NCBI RefSeq assembly: GCF_900116135.1
Contig: NZ_FOZX01000001.1
Span: 1 to 64,000 of the forward strand
Origin: Saccharopolyspora flava
Lineage (GTDB): Bacteria > Actinomycetota > Actinomycetes > Mycobacteriales > Pseudonocardiaceae
DNA length: 64,000 nt
Reading direction: 5' to 3'
Part shown: positions 1 through 6,623 of the stretch, piece by piece
Position numbering within the stretch: position 1 is the stretch's first letter
Layout of the letters: the number at the start of each line of letters is the position of its first letter
The notes under the pieces: generated by a model
What the model was told of the DNA's origin: nothing
The model's database searches: none
Seen by the model: only the letters and a program-made list of their open reading frames with translations
Program-made: the position numbers and the translations under genes

Positions 1-5
1 GGGAC

Positions 6-26
6 TGCCCAGGCTTTGGTTGACAC
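6..26. repeat. IS terminal inverted repeat, left (OrfB-side) end
   Basis: Matches the reverse complement of 1244-1264 at 20 of 21 positions; the mismatch is at base 14. The flanking trinucleotide GAC at 3-5 is repeated at 1265-1267. Confidence 0.9.
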
Positions 27-42
27 GCGGGGTTGAGTGGTG

Positions 43-867
43 TCAGGCCGCTGTAGCGGCGGTGTAGATGGTCTCAAACTCGACTGGGGTGAGTTTGCCG
101 AGGCGGCGTTGCCGTCGCCGGCGGTGGTATTTGGTCTCGATCCAGGACACGATCGCCAGCCGTAGTTCCTCCCGACTCTTCCAGCGTCTGGTGTTGAGAA
201 TGTTCTTCTGTAGTAAGGAAAAGAAGGACTCCATGGCGGCGTTGTCGCCGCAGGCGCCGACCCGACCCATGGAGCCGGTCAGCCCGTGCGAGCGAAGCAG
301 ACGCCCGTAGCTTCTGGATCGAAATTGACTGCCCCTGTCCGAATGCACGATCACGCCCTGCGGGTTGCGCAGGGCGATGGCGTTGCGTAACGCGGCCACG
401 GCCAACGACGAGCGCATCCGGGGGCCGATCGAGTAGCCGACGATGCGGTTGGAGTAGCAGTCCTTGACCGCGCACAGGTACAGCTTGCCCTCGGCGGTGG
501 AATGCTCTGTGATGTCTGTCAACCACTTGGTATTCGGTGCGGTAGCGGTGAAATCGCGGTCCACGAGGTCGTCGTGCACCGGCGGTCCGGCCTTCGGATT
601 GCGTGCCTTTTTCTTGGCATGCAAGGAAAAAATCTTCTGCATCGAGCAGATCCGCCATACCCGGTTCTCCGAGGCCGCGAAGCCTCGCCGGGCGAGTTCG
701 TCGGCGATGAACCGATACCCCTCGGTCGGATCATCGGAATGGATCTCGAGGGCGGCCTTGATCAGATGGGCGTCGTCCCAGTCGCGTTGCGAGACCGGGT
801 CGGATTCCCACTGGTAGTAGGCCTGCCGGGAGATACCCAGCACCCTGCACGTCACCGCCACCGGCAC
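43..867 (-). CDS. IS3-family transposase OrfB (DDE integrase domain)
   Basis: Catalytic half of the IS3 transposase, with an RNase H-like rve fold. Counting from the GTG at 867, the DDE residues are D118 (WLTDITEH), D177 (VIVHSDRGSQF) and E213 (AAMESFFSLLQKN), and the usual HTH_21-type region (GYRFIADELARRG) lies near residues 50-62. Homologues begin with a KIAFPLV-type segment. Here that segment is encoded upstream of 867 in the same frame, reachable only by a -1 shift from OrfA, so the real product is the OrfAB fusion and the GTG at 867 is just the first in-frame start codon. The C-terminus (YHRRRRQRRLGKLTPVEFE) is complete. Confidence 0.93.
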   Translation of the reverse strand: MPVAVTCRVLGISRQAYYQWESDPVSQRDWDDAHLIKAALEIHSDDPTEGYRFIADELARRGFAASENRVWRICSMQKIFSLHAKKKARNPKAGPPVHDDLVDRDFTATAPNTKWLTDITEHSTAEGKLYLCAVKDCYSNRIVGYSIGPRMRSSLAVAALRNAIALRNPQGVIVHSDRGSQFRSRSYGRLLRSHGLTGSMGRVGACGDNAAMESFFSLLQKNILNTRRWKSREELRLAIVSWIETKYHRRRRQRRLGKLTPVEFETIYTAATAA

Positions 868-914
868 CCTGATCGGGGCGTCGGCGGCGGCCAGGTCACG
901 GACGAGCGGGAAAG

Positions 915-1202
915 CTATTTTCCCCGCAGAGCACCCTGGGACAAATACGCCGCGGCCTTACGCAGGACCTCGTTCTCCTGCTCCAGCAGCCGGTTGCGCT
1001 TGCGGAGTTCCCGCAGCTCAGCCGGCTCCTCACGAGTCACACCCTCACGGGTGCCCTCGGCGACCTCAGCGGCACGCATCCAGTTCTTCAGGCAACCGAT
1101 CGAGATCCCGAAATCAGCGGCGACCTGCTTCAACGATGTCTCGCCACGACGGGCCACCGCGACCACGTCATCACGAAACTCCTGCGGGTAGGGCTTGGGC
1201 AC
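915..1202 (-). CDS. IS3-family transposase OrfA (helix-turn-helix, leucine zipper)
   Basis: 95-residue DNA-binding half of the transposase. The N-terminal HTH (YPQEFRDDVVAVAR ... SLKQVAADFGIS) recognises the inverted repeats. It is followed by a charged coiled coil (AELRELRKRNRLLEQENEVLRK) that mediates multimerisation and ends in the family-typical KAAAYLSQ region. The stop codon TAG (915-917) directly follows the slippery sequence GGGAAAA, the usual arrangement for making OrfAB by -1 frameshifting. OrfA alone normally represses transposition. Confidence 0.93.
   Translation of the reverse strand: MPKPYPQEFRDDVVAVARRGETSLKQVAADFGISIGCLKNWMRAAEVAEGTREGVTREEPAELRELRKRNRLLEQENEVLRKAAAYLSQGALRGK
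918..924 (-). other. Programmed -1 ribosomal frameshift site (GGGAAAA)
   Basis: Read on the minus strand, the OrfA frame is CGG GGA AAA TAG, so G GGA AAA forms a textbook X XXY YYZ heptamer with the A-site codon next to the stop. A -1 slip enters a frame that runs AAA ATA GCT TTC CCG and continues open into OrfB, restoring the conserved KIAFPLV start of IS3 OrfB proteins. Confidence 0.85.
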
Positions 1203-1243
1203 GACGACATCCTTCCAAGCGAGGCCGAAGCCTCACACATCAG

Positions 1244-1264
1244 GTGTCAACCAAACCCTGGGCA
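1244..1264. repeat. IS terminal inverted repeat, right (OrfA-side) end
   Basis: Partner of the repeat at 6-26, followed directly by the GAC duplication at 1265-1267. The IS promoter for OrfA should lie between here and the OrfA start at 1202. Confidence 0.9.
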
Positions 1265-1297
1265 GACCCATCTGGGATGAGGGTGGGTGGCCCTGTT

Positions 1298-2269
1298 ATG
1301 CGTGAGCGACGTCCGAATGCTGCTGCCGAGGCGTTTTTGTTTGCTGTGTCCACGCGGTGTGCGTTCCCGACGTGTCGTACTCCTACGGTCGAGCTGACCG
1401 CCGATCGGCGGGCCGATAAGAACGTGCAGGCCGCCCATATCGTGCCGATTTCTCCGTCGATGCCGCGGTGGCGGCCGATGGACGCGGTTGTCCGGGACAA
1501 CTACGTGAACCTGGTCTTGCTGTGCAAGGCGCATCACGACCTGGTGGACAAGAGTCCCCGCGCTCGCGAGTTCACCGAAGAGATGCTGCTGGAGTGGAAG
1601 GGGACGGCTGAGCACGAGTTGCGGGAGAAGTTCAAGGGAATTGACCGCTACAGCTACACCGAGATCCAGGACATGATCACGCTCGCCACGTCGCAGGGTA
1701 CCGAGGTGATCATGTCGGGTATCGGTGAGCTTGGCACGAAGGTCGATTCGGCAACTGCCAAGGTTCTCACGGTGCTCTATGAGCAGTTCACCGACAAGCG
1801 CCGCGATTACGAGGTCGCGGCCATGCTGAACACTGCCTCTGAGCGGCTGGCCTCGGGAAACTTCGCTGATACCGTTCACACGCTCAACGGAGCTGTGGGC
1901 CGACTCGACAACTTTAGCGATGACGCAGGGCAGCTCAATGCGGGCGCTTCCATGCTGGAAAACTTCCCACTCCATGCCTTTCTCGCCGCGGCAAGTGACG
2001 CTAAGGAAGCTGCCGAGGCGATCGACAACACCTCGTTCGACACCGGCCCCGATACCCGCGAGCTCTCGCACGCCGTCGCTCATCAAGTCACGGCCACCCT
2101 GTCCGAGCGCGACGAGCGCCGGCCGACTTCTGAGCCGCAACGGTCAACACCAGCACCCGTGGAATCGAGCTTCGACACCAAGCACGTCTTCCTCACCGGC
2201 CTCGGACTCGGCGTCGTCCTGTGCGTGCTGCTCATCTGGGCCACCGTCTGGCTCACCCAAGGGCCGTAG
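1298..2269 (+). CDS. HNH nuclease-like protein with C-terminal membrane helix
   Basis: 323 residues from the ATG at 1298; an in-frame ATG at 1277 is possible but has no visible Shine-Dalgarno. The N-terminal domain has a complete HNH core: C21-x4-C26, A-H47 in QAAHIVP, N71 in NYVNLVLLC, and C76-x2-H79-H80, so both zinc knuckle and catalytic HNH residues are present. Residues 90-290 are mainly helical, with no recognised domain. The last 28 residues form a hydrophobic helix (FLTGLGLGVVLCVLLIWATVW), so the nuclease domain is predicted to be tethered to the inner face of the membrane. Such HNH proteins occur in accessory and defence loci, but the partner is unknown. An IS3 element ends 33 bp upstream and may have removed the promoter or an upstream partner gene. 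Confidence 0.8.
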   Translation: MRERRPNAAAEAFLFAVSTRCAFPTCRTPTVELTADRRADKNVQAAHIVPISPSMPRWRPMDAVVRDNYVNLVLLCKAHHDLVDKSPRAREFTEEMLLEWKGTAEHELREKFKGIDRYSYTEIQDMITLATSQGTEVIMSGIGELGTKVDSATAKVLTVLYEQFTDKRRDYEVAAMLNTASERLASGNFADTVHTLNGAVGRLDNFSDDAGQLNAGASMLENFPLHAFLAAASDAKEAAEAIDNTSFDTGPDTRELSHAVAHQVTATLSERDERRPTSEPQRSTPAPVESSFDTKHVFLTGLGLGVVLCVLLIWATVWLTQGP

Positions 2270-2320
2270 GAGGCCCGTTCCATGGGTGCGGTCGTGGATA
2301 CGCGGCGGTCAGGGTGAGTC

Positions 2321-2509
2321 CTACCCGAGCTGACGTACGTAGACAGCTCGGTGCTTGCCAGGCCCCTTGTAATCGGAGATCACGAAGATGCCGTTGACAG
2401 TGTGGTCACCGGCTACGTTGGCGAATCCGAGACGGGTCCGGGTGTGATCGGCGGGCGCGTTCTCGGGTTCGGACGTCAGATACAACCGTGTGCAGCTGCC
2501 ATCGTGGCC
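2321..2509 (-). pseudogene. C-terminal remnant of an unidentified protein
   Basis: About 62 codons open on the minus strand with normal actinobacterial codon bias. The translation starts GHDGSCTRLYLTS, continues LGFANVAGDHTVNGIFVIS and ends YVRQLG-stop at 2321. There is no usable start codon: an in-frame TGA lies at 2510-2512, just before the C-terminal end of the radical SAM gene. The protein-like composition suggests the tail of a once longer gene cut by recombination. The family was not recognised. Confidence 0.4.
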
Positions 2510-2522
2510 TCACCACCCGGCA

Positions 2523-3617
2523 TCACAGCAGGGCAAGCTGGCGCGTGCTATCTCGATCGGCATCGGACTGCAGGGGATTCTCCTGCTGCGTTCGGAAGTT
2601 CTCCGATCTTTGCTGGCGCGCCATCCCGTGACGCTCCTTGGCCTGCTCGACCAGTTGCAGGACTTCTCGCTGGTACCACTTCGGCGCATAGGCACCGTTG
2701 CAGTACAACCGCTCGTAGAGCGGCAGCAGATCCGGCCGCCGAGCACTCAGCCACTGTTGGAACCACTCGCGCGCACCCGAACGCAGGTGAAGCACGATCG
2801 GCGTCAGGTTCGTCGCGCCCGCCTCAGCGATCGCGGCCACCGTCTCGTCGATCTGCTCCGGCGAATCGCTGAGCCCCGGCAGGATCGGCGCCATTAGCAC
2901 CGAACACCCGATACCCGCCTCCGTGAACCGGCGCACCACATCCAACCGGCGCAGCGGCGATGGCGTTCCCGGCTCCACTTCCCGCCACAGCGCCTCATTC
3001 ACGGAACCCACCGAAACCGCGACGGAGACCTTGGCTACCTCGGCCGCCTCCGAGATCAGATCTAGATCACGCAGGATCAAGGTGCCTTTGGTGAGAATCG
3101 AGAACGGATTCGCACGGTCACGCAACGCCGCAATGATCTCCCTCATCAACCGGTAACGGCCCTCCGGCCGCTGATAAGGATCAGTATTGGTCCCCATCGC
3201 AATAGCCTCGCCACGCCAACCAGGCGCGGCGAGCTCCCTACGCAGCAACGCCCCGGCATTCACCTTCACCACGATCTTACTGTCGAAATCGTGGCCCGAA
3301 TCCAGATCCAAATACTGATGAGTACGTCTCGCAAAACAATAAATGCAAGAATGGGTGCAACCCCTGAAAGGGTTGATCGTCCACCCGAACGGCACCCGCG
3401 CCTCCCCCGGCACCCGGTTGATGATCGACTTCGCCTGGATCTCAATCGCGTAGGCTTCATCCGAGCCCGCCTCGATCGGCACCGGATCCGGCAACCGCAG
3501 CCCCGCACGCGGACGCTGCTCCGGCGAGCCAGAGGCACCCTCAGACAAGCCCAAGGGCAGCTGGGGAGCGCCCATGGCTTCCTTCGGAGGCACCACCCGC
3601 TGACGTTCCCACCGCAT
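2523..3617 (-). CDS. Radical SAM protein, Rv2578c/SplB-like family
   Basis: 364-residue member of the actinobacterial Rv2578c family of radical SAM proteins, related to spore photoproduct lyase-like enzymes. The [4Fe-4S] motif is C87-x3-C91-x2-C94 within RGCTHSCIYCFAR, followed by the SAM-binding features of the TIM barrel (IAMGTNTDPYQRPEG, FSILTKGTLILRDLD, VSVGS). Substrate and reaction are unknown. In M. tuberculosis the homologue lies a few genes from hisS; here accessory genes separate the two by about 13 kb. A truncated second copy of the 5' part of this gene lies immediately upstream (3649-3909). Confidence 0.88.
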   Translation of the reverse strand: MRWERQRVVPPKEAMGAPQLPLGLSEGASGSPEQRPRAGLRLPDPVPIEAGSDEAYAIEIQAKSIINRVPGEARVPFGWTINPFRGCTHSCIYCFARRTHQYLDLDSGHDFDSKIVVKVNAGALLRRELAAPGWRGEAIAMGTNTDPYQRPEGRYRLMREIIAALRDRANPFSILTKGTLILRDLDLISEAAEVAKVSVAVSVGSVNEALWREVEPGTPSPLRRLDVVRRFTEAGIGCSVLMAPILPGLSDSPEQIDETVAAIAEAGATNLTPIVLHLRSGAREWFQQWLSARRPDLLPLYERLYCNGAYAPKWYQREVLQLVEQAKERHGMARQQRSENFRTQQENPLQSDADRDSTRQLALL

Positions 3618-3648
3618 GACTCAAGCCCTCATTCCTCAGTAGTTGGCG

Positions 3649-3909
3649 TCAGTATTGACAGGCGTGCGTGCAGCCGCGGTACGGGTTCACCGTCCACTGG
3701 AACGGCACCTGCGACTCCCCTGGCACCCGGTTGATGATCGACTTCGCCTGGATCTCGATCGCGAACGCGTCATCGGTCCCGGCCTCGATCGGCACGGGCT
3801 CGGGCAACTTCAACCCGGCCCGACCACTCCCACGCTGAACAGGCTCCGGCAGACCGAGCGGCAACTCCCCCACCCGACCTGCATCAACCCGCTGCTCTTC
3901 CCAACGCAT
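3649..3909 (-). pseudogene. Truncated tandem copy of the radical SAM gene
   Basis: 86 codons that align with the first 93 residues of the intact neighbour: MRWE start, PIEAG, AIEIQAKSIINRVPGE, then RGCTHACQY. It ends at TGA exactly where the third iron-sulfur cysteine should be, so it has the first two cysteines of the motif and nothing after. The bases after the stop run into the leader of the intact copy 31 bp downstream. The two copies also share long DNA identity. This looks like a tandem duplication or recombination product in which the upstream copy lost about three quarters of its length; it cannot bind a cluster. Confidence 0.8.
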
Positions 3910-4095
3910 ACCCAGATTCGAACACAGATTCGACTCGCTGTCGAGCGGACACCCTTCCGCTCACCCTTTCGAGCGGCAAAGCAGGCAGCACAATGCCACC
4001 CGAGCGACGAACAGAAGAGAAAAGTGCCCTGAGTTCGCTACGCGACCTAGCGGAGCCAGCTACCGGCTAGTGATCTTGGTCGACCCTCTGATCAC

Positions 4096-4371
4096 CTAAG
4101 CGGGCAAAGGAGGCATGATGCTGAGAAGGTAGGCGAGCTTCGACTGCGCGGACGTCGCGTCGATGAAGTAGCTGGGGTAGCGCTCCTTCACCACGTCGAG
4201 ACTCGGAGCACCCACCAGAAGGACATCCGCTCGCCCCGTGGAGTGCTGCTGCTCCGCCTCCGCATCGCTGTACGCCTGGGCCGCGACCTTGCTGTCGTCG
4301 AACCGCCGAACCTCGGTCTTGCCCGCGTCCGGATAGCGCACGAGCAGGAACCACGTATCACTGGTGGTCAT
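4096..4371 (-). CDS. Small hypothetical protein downstream of RelA/SpoT-type synthetase
   Basis: 91 residues from the ATG at 4371, chosen because GGAGGAGG sits 7 bases upstream. Predicted soluble and alpha/beta: the strand-rich start DTWFLLVRYPDAG is followed by a helical segment with KVAAQAYSDAEAEQQH, then VLLVGAPSLDVV. No family was recognised and there is no signal or membrane segment. It lies 140 bp downstream of the small alarmone-synthetase-like gene in the same direction, so it could be co-transcribed with it. A role as its partner or antitoxin is speculative. Confidence 0.6.
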   Translation of the reverse strand: MTTSDTWFLLVRYPDAGKTEVRRFDDSKVAAQAYSDAEAEQQHSTGRADVLLVGAPSLDVVKERYPSYFIDATSAQSKLAYLLSIMPPLPA

Positions 4372-4511
4372 GCGAACGCCTCCTCCGTCAGCCAACGACG
4401 TACAACAGCTGTCGATTCCGACAGCATAGACGTATCCGCCTCCGCTGGAGCGACATCATTGTCCAGATGACAAAAGTAGTCACTCAGCTGACGGAAATAG
4501 TCAAGAGCCTG

Positions 4512-5099
4512 TCACGGAGCCAGCTCGTGCTTGATGTCGGTACCGAGAGTGGTGTCCCACTCCTCGACGAGCTCAGCCCACTGCTGCTGACGCCCCGTCC
4601 TGAGCTGGACTTCGACCTTGAAGTCATCCCGTCGACACCACAAGTGCAGTGCTCTGTACCCGCCTGCGTGCGGATTCTCGTTGTAGTCCCGAACCCCTTC
4701 CACTGTCATTTTCCGCGCGCCCTCGATGCAGGCTGCCACTACACCCACCGTTCGAAGATCCGGCAGGACCGCGCGACAACCCGCGATGTCCTGGATCTCG
4801 CTCAGACGCGCTTTGTCTCGAACCAGCTTGGCGACGATGCTGTCGTAACGCTTCAAACGCTGGACGACCAGACCGGCCTGGGAGTCACGACCTAGAGAAC
4901 GTTTGACACAGGTTCCGAGTCCATTTCGCGTCTTCGCGAGCGACGAAGAGTGCATCGACCGCCAGCGCCTGACCAGCCGTTCATCCTCATCGAGCTGATC
5001 ACCGTCCAGCACCAACGTGCCGGGTTCCAGACGCTTGCGGATCCGCCGTCCGGTTACGTTGAGTTGATTTTTCGACGGCGCATTCTCACTACCAGTCAC
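4512..5099 (-). CDS. RelA/SpoT-domain nucleotide synthetase (small, single-domain)
   Basis: 195 residues containing only a (p)ppGpp-synthetase-type domain: no HD hydrolase, TGS or ACT domains, unlike the full-length Rel at 19.5-21.8 kb. Visible motifs are KRYDSIVAKLVRDKARL (ATP-binding basic helix), EIQDIAGCRAVL with D104, the G-loop VRDYNENPHAGGYRALHL with the guanosine-stacking Y148, and VEVQLRT with E163, Q165 and R167. The active site therefore looks intact. Start is GTG 5099. Relatives include housekeeping small alarmone synthetases and the toxic ToxSAS group, which pyrophosphorylate nucleotides or tRNA and travel with antitoxins. The accessory location and the adjacent small ORF make the toxin option worth testing. 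Confidence 0.78.
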   Translation of the reverse strand: MTGSENAPSKNQLNVTGRRIRKRLEPGTLVLDGDQLDEDERLVRRWRSMHSSSLAKTRNGLGTCVKRSLGRDSQAGLVVQRLKRYDSIVAKLVRDKARLSEIQDIAGCRAVLPDLRTVGVVAACIEGARKMTVEGVRDYNENPHAGGYRALHLWCRRDDFKVEVQLRTGRQQQWAELVEEWDTTLGTDIKHELAP

Positions 5100-5119
5100 T
5101 GATCGACTATCGCAGGTAG

Positions 5120-5301
5120 TCCAACCTGAGCGAATGCGGGGCAGCGAACCTCGCCGCCAAGATGGCGCACTGCATGCGCGAACTCGGAGAGCGCCGTGCC
5201 GCGGAGCGCTTCGCCCGCCGGTCCCTCGAGATGAGCGCCGAGTACGACCGCAGGAAGCTGTTCAACACCGCTTCGCTCGCCTCGATCCTCGCCACGAGGC
5301 A
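5120..5301 (+). pseudogene. Remnant of an XRE-type regulator with TPR-like C-terminus
   Basis: The frame after TAG 5117-5119 reads as a tetratricopeptide-like helical repeat: NLAAKMAHCMRELGERRAA, then FARRSLEMSAEYDRRKLFN and TASLASILA. This resembles the C-terminal TPR region of the many HTH/TPR regulators in Pseudonocardiaceae. The HTH half is absent, and a stop lies just upstream. Beyond about 5301 the frame runs into the terminator and antisense of the ketosynthase gene. It is most likely a fragment left by recombination at the edge of the accessory zone. Confidence 0.4.
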
Positions 5302-5332
5302 AACCAGCTACCGGAGCACCGGGTTCGGCAGA

Positions 5333-5367
5333 CCTGAACGCCCGCCCGGGTTGGGCGGGCGTTCAGG
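5333..5367 (-). terminator. Strong hairpin after the ketosynthase gene
   Basis: A perfect 15-bp stem (5333-5347 with 5353-5367) around a 5-base loop, starting 10 bp beyond the ketosynthase stop. GC-rich stem without a clear T-run, typical of actinobacterial terminators. Confidence 0.75.
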
Positions 5368-5376
5368 GGTTCGGGG

Positions 5377-6528
5377 TCAGGGGCTGAGGACCACCACCGA
5401 GTTGTGGCCGCCCATGCCGAGGGAGGACTTGAGGGTGAGGCCGTCGGCGAGGGGTGTGGGGCCGTCGAGGAGGCGGGGGTGGCCGGTGGCGACCTTCGGC
5501 GGTGCCGGGAGGGTGCCTCGGTCGTGGGCCAGGGCGGTGGCGGCGAGCTCGACCGCTGAGGCCGCGCCCTGGCAGTGGCCGACGAGGGGTTTCACCGAGT
5601 ACAGCTCGGCTTCCGGCGGGAACAGGGCGTCGAAGATCTCCGACTCGGCGCGGTCGCACTGGGCGGTGCCGGGACCGTGGGCGTTGAGGTAGCGCAGGTC
5701 CGAGCGGGAGACGCCCGCGTTGTCGAGGGCTTCCTCGAAGCAGCGGGTGACGTCGGTCAGGTCCGGGTCGATCGAGGTCACGTGGTGGGCGTCGTGGGAC
5801 ATCGCACCGCCGAGGACGTTCAGGTACGAGGCTCCGCCGCTGCGGGAGAGCACCATCGCCACCGATGCCTCGCCCATCGCGAAACCGCTGCTGCCCTCCT
5901 GGAAGGGCCGGCACACCTCGGGCGGTTCGGACTCGGTGAAGGCGACGCCGAGGCGCTCGAAGTGCAGCACGTTCTCCGGCGTCGCCGACACGTCCGTGGC
6001 CACGAACACGACGTCGTCGACGATGCCCGCGTCCAGCCAGGCCTTCGCCGTGAGCAGGCCCGCGTTGCCCGACGAGCACATCGCCGAGACGTTCATCGCC
6101 GGACCGTGGAAGTCGAACTCCTGCATCAGCAACGACATCGGCGTCGACGGCATCAGCCGCAGGTACTCGCGCTTGCTGAGGTCTCCCCCGCGCCGCAGGT
6201 AGAAGTCCTTCCACAGGTCCACTTCGCCGAGCACCACCGCGTGCAGCAGGCCGACGCGGCGGCCTTCGCGCCAGCCCCGGGCGCGGGCGTCGGCGATCGC
6301 CTCGCGGGCGGCGCCGCGCATCGCCCGCCCGAACCGGCTCGGACCGTCCGCGTCGTCACCGCCGGGCGGGACGGCGGCGACCCACGCCGCGCGGTCGCGG
6401 TCCTCGCCGTAGCCGTCGAGGAGGCTCGCCGCGTGCTTGCCGCCGAGCAGCCCCTCCCACAGCGGTTCGACTCCCCATCCGTAGCCGGTCACGGCACCGA
6501 GTCCGCGAACACCTAAACCGGACACCAT
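5377..6528 (-). CDS. Stand-alone beta-ketoacyl synthase (FabF/KAS II-like)
   Basis: 383-residue thiolase-fold condensing enzyme. The nucleophile is C151 in NVSAMCSSGNAGL, with H284 (LNAHGPGTAQCD), K313 and H318 (SVKPLVGHCQGAAS) completing the Cys-His-His set and its conserved lysine. The C-terminal GMGGHNSVVVL loop is intact. It lacks acyltransferase, ACP or ketoreductase domains. Start is ATG 6528 behind GAGGTGAG. It lies 95 bp downstream of lcp in the same direction, with a strong terminator after it, so it may be co-transcribed. Its substrate is unknown. Links to polyisoprene use or to a lipid modification are inference from location only. Confidence 0.85.
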   Translation of the reverse strand: MVSGLGVRGLGAVTGYGWGVEPLWEGLLGGKHAASLLDGYGEDRDRAAWVAAVPPGGDDADGPSRFGRAMRGAAREAIADARARGWREGRRVGLLHAVVLGEVDLWKDFYLRRGGDLSKREYLRLMPSTPMSLLMQEFDFHGPAMNVSAMCSSGNAGLLTAKAWLDAGIVDDVVFVATDVSATPENVLHFERLGVAFTESEPPEVCRPFQEGSSGFAMGEASVAMVLSRSGGASYLNVLGGAMSHDAHHVTSIDPDLTDVTRCFEEALDNAGVSRSDLRYLNAHGPGTAQCDRAESEIFDALFPPEAELYSVKPLVGHCQGAASAVELAATALAHDRGTLPAPPKVATGHPRLLDGPTPLADGLTLKSSLGMGGHNSVVVLSP

Positions 6529-6623
6529 GTCTCTCACCTCGCACGTCGCGACGGTTGCGCTTCCACGCAGACCGTCGCGGCGGCGAGGTGTTCCGCTACG
6601 CCCGGGTGACCGAGCCGATGGCG

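Larger units (their letters stand above)
6..1264 (-). mobile_element. IS3-family insertion sequence, apparently complete
   Basis: A 1259-bp element bounded by 21-bp terminal inverted repeats at 6-26 and 1244-1264 that differ at one base. Both start TGCCCAGG reading inwards, giving the TG...CA ends usual for IS3. A GAC trinucleotide lies immediately outside each end (3-5 and 1265-1267), fitting the 3-4 bp target duplication typical of this family. Inside, on the minus strand, are the two overlapping transposase frames expected of IS3, with a canonical slippery heptamer between them. Every part needed for transposition looks present, so the copy may be active. It ends 33 bp before the likely start of the HNH gene and may have displaced its promoter. 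Confidence 0.93.

Noticed and set aside
3646-3655. TGA at the third cluster cysteine of the truncated radical SAM copy as a selenocysteine codon
   Set aside because: The frame does not continue as radical SAM protein after the TGA, and no SECIS-like structure was seen.
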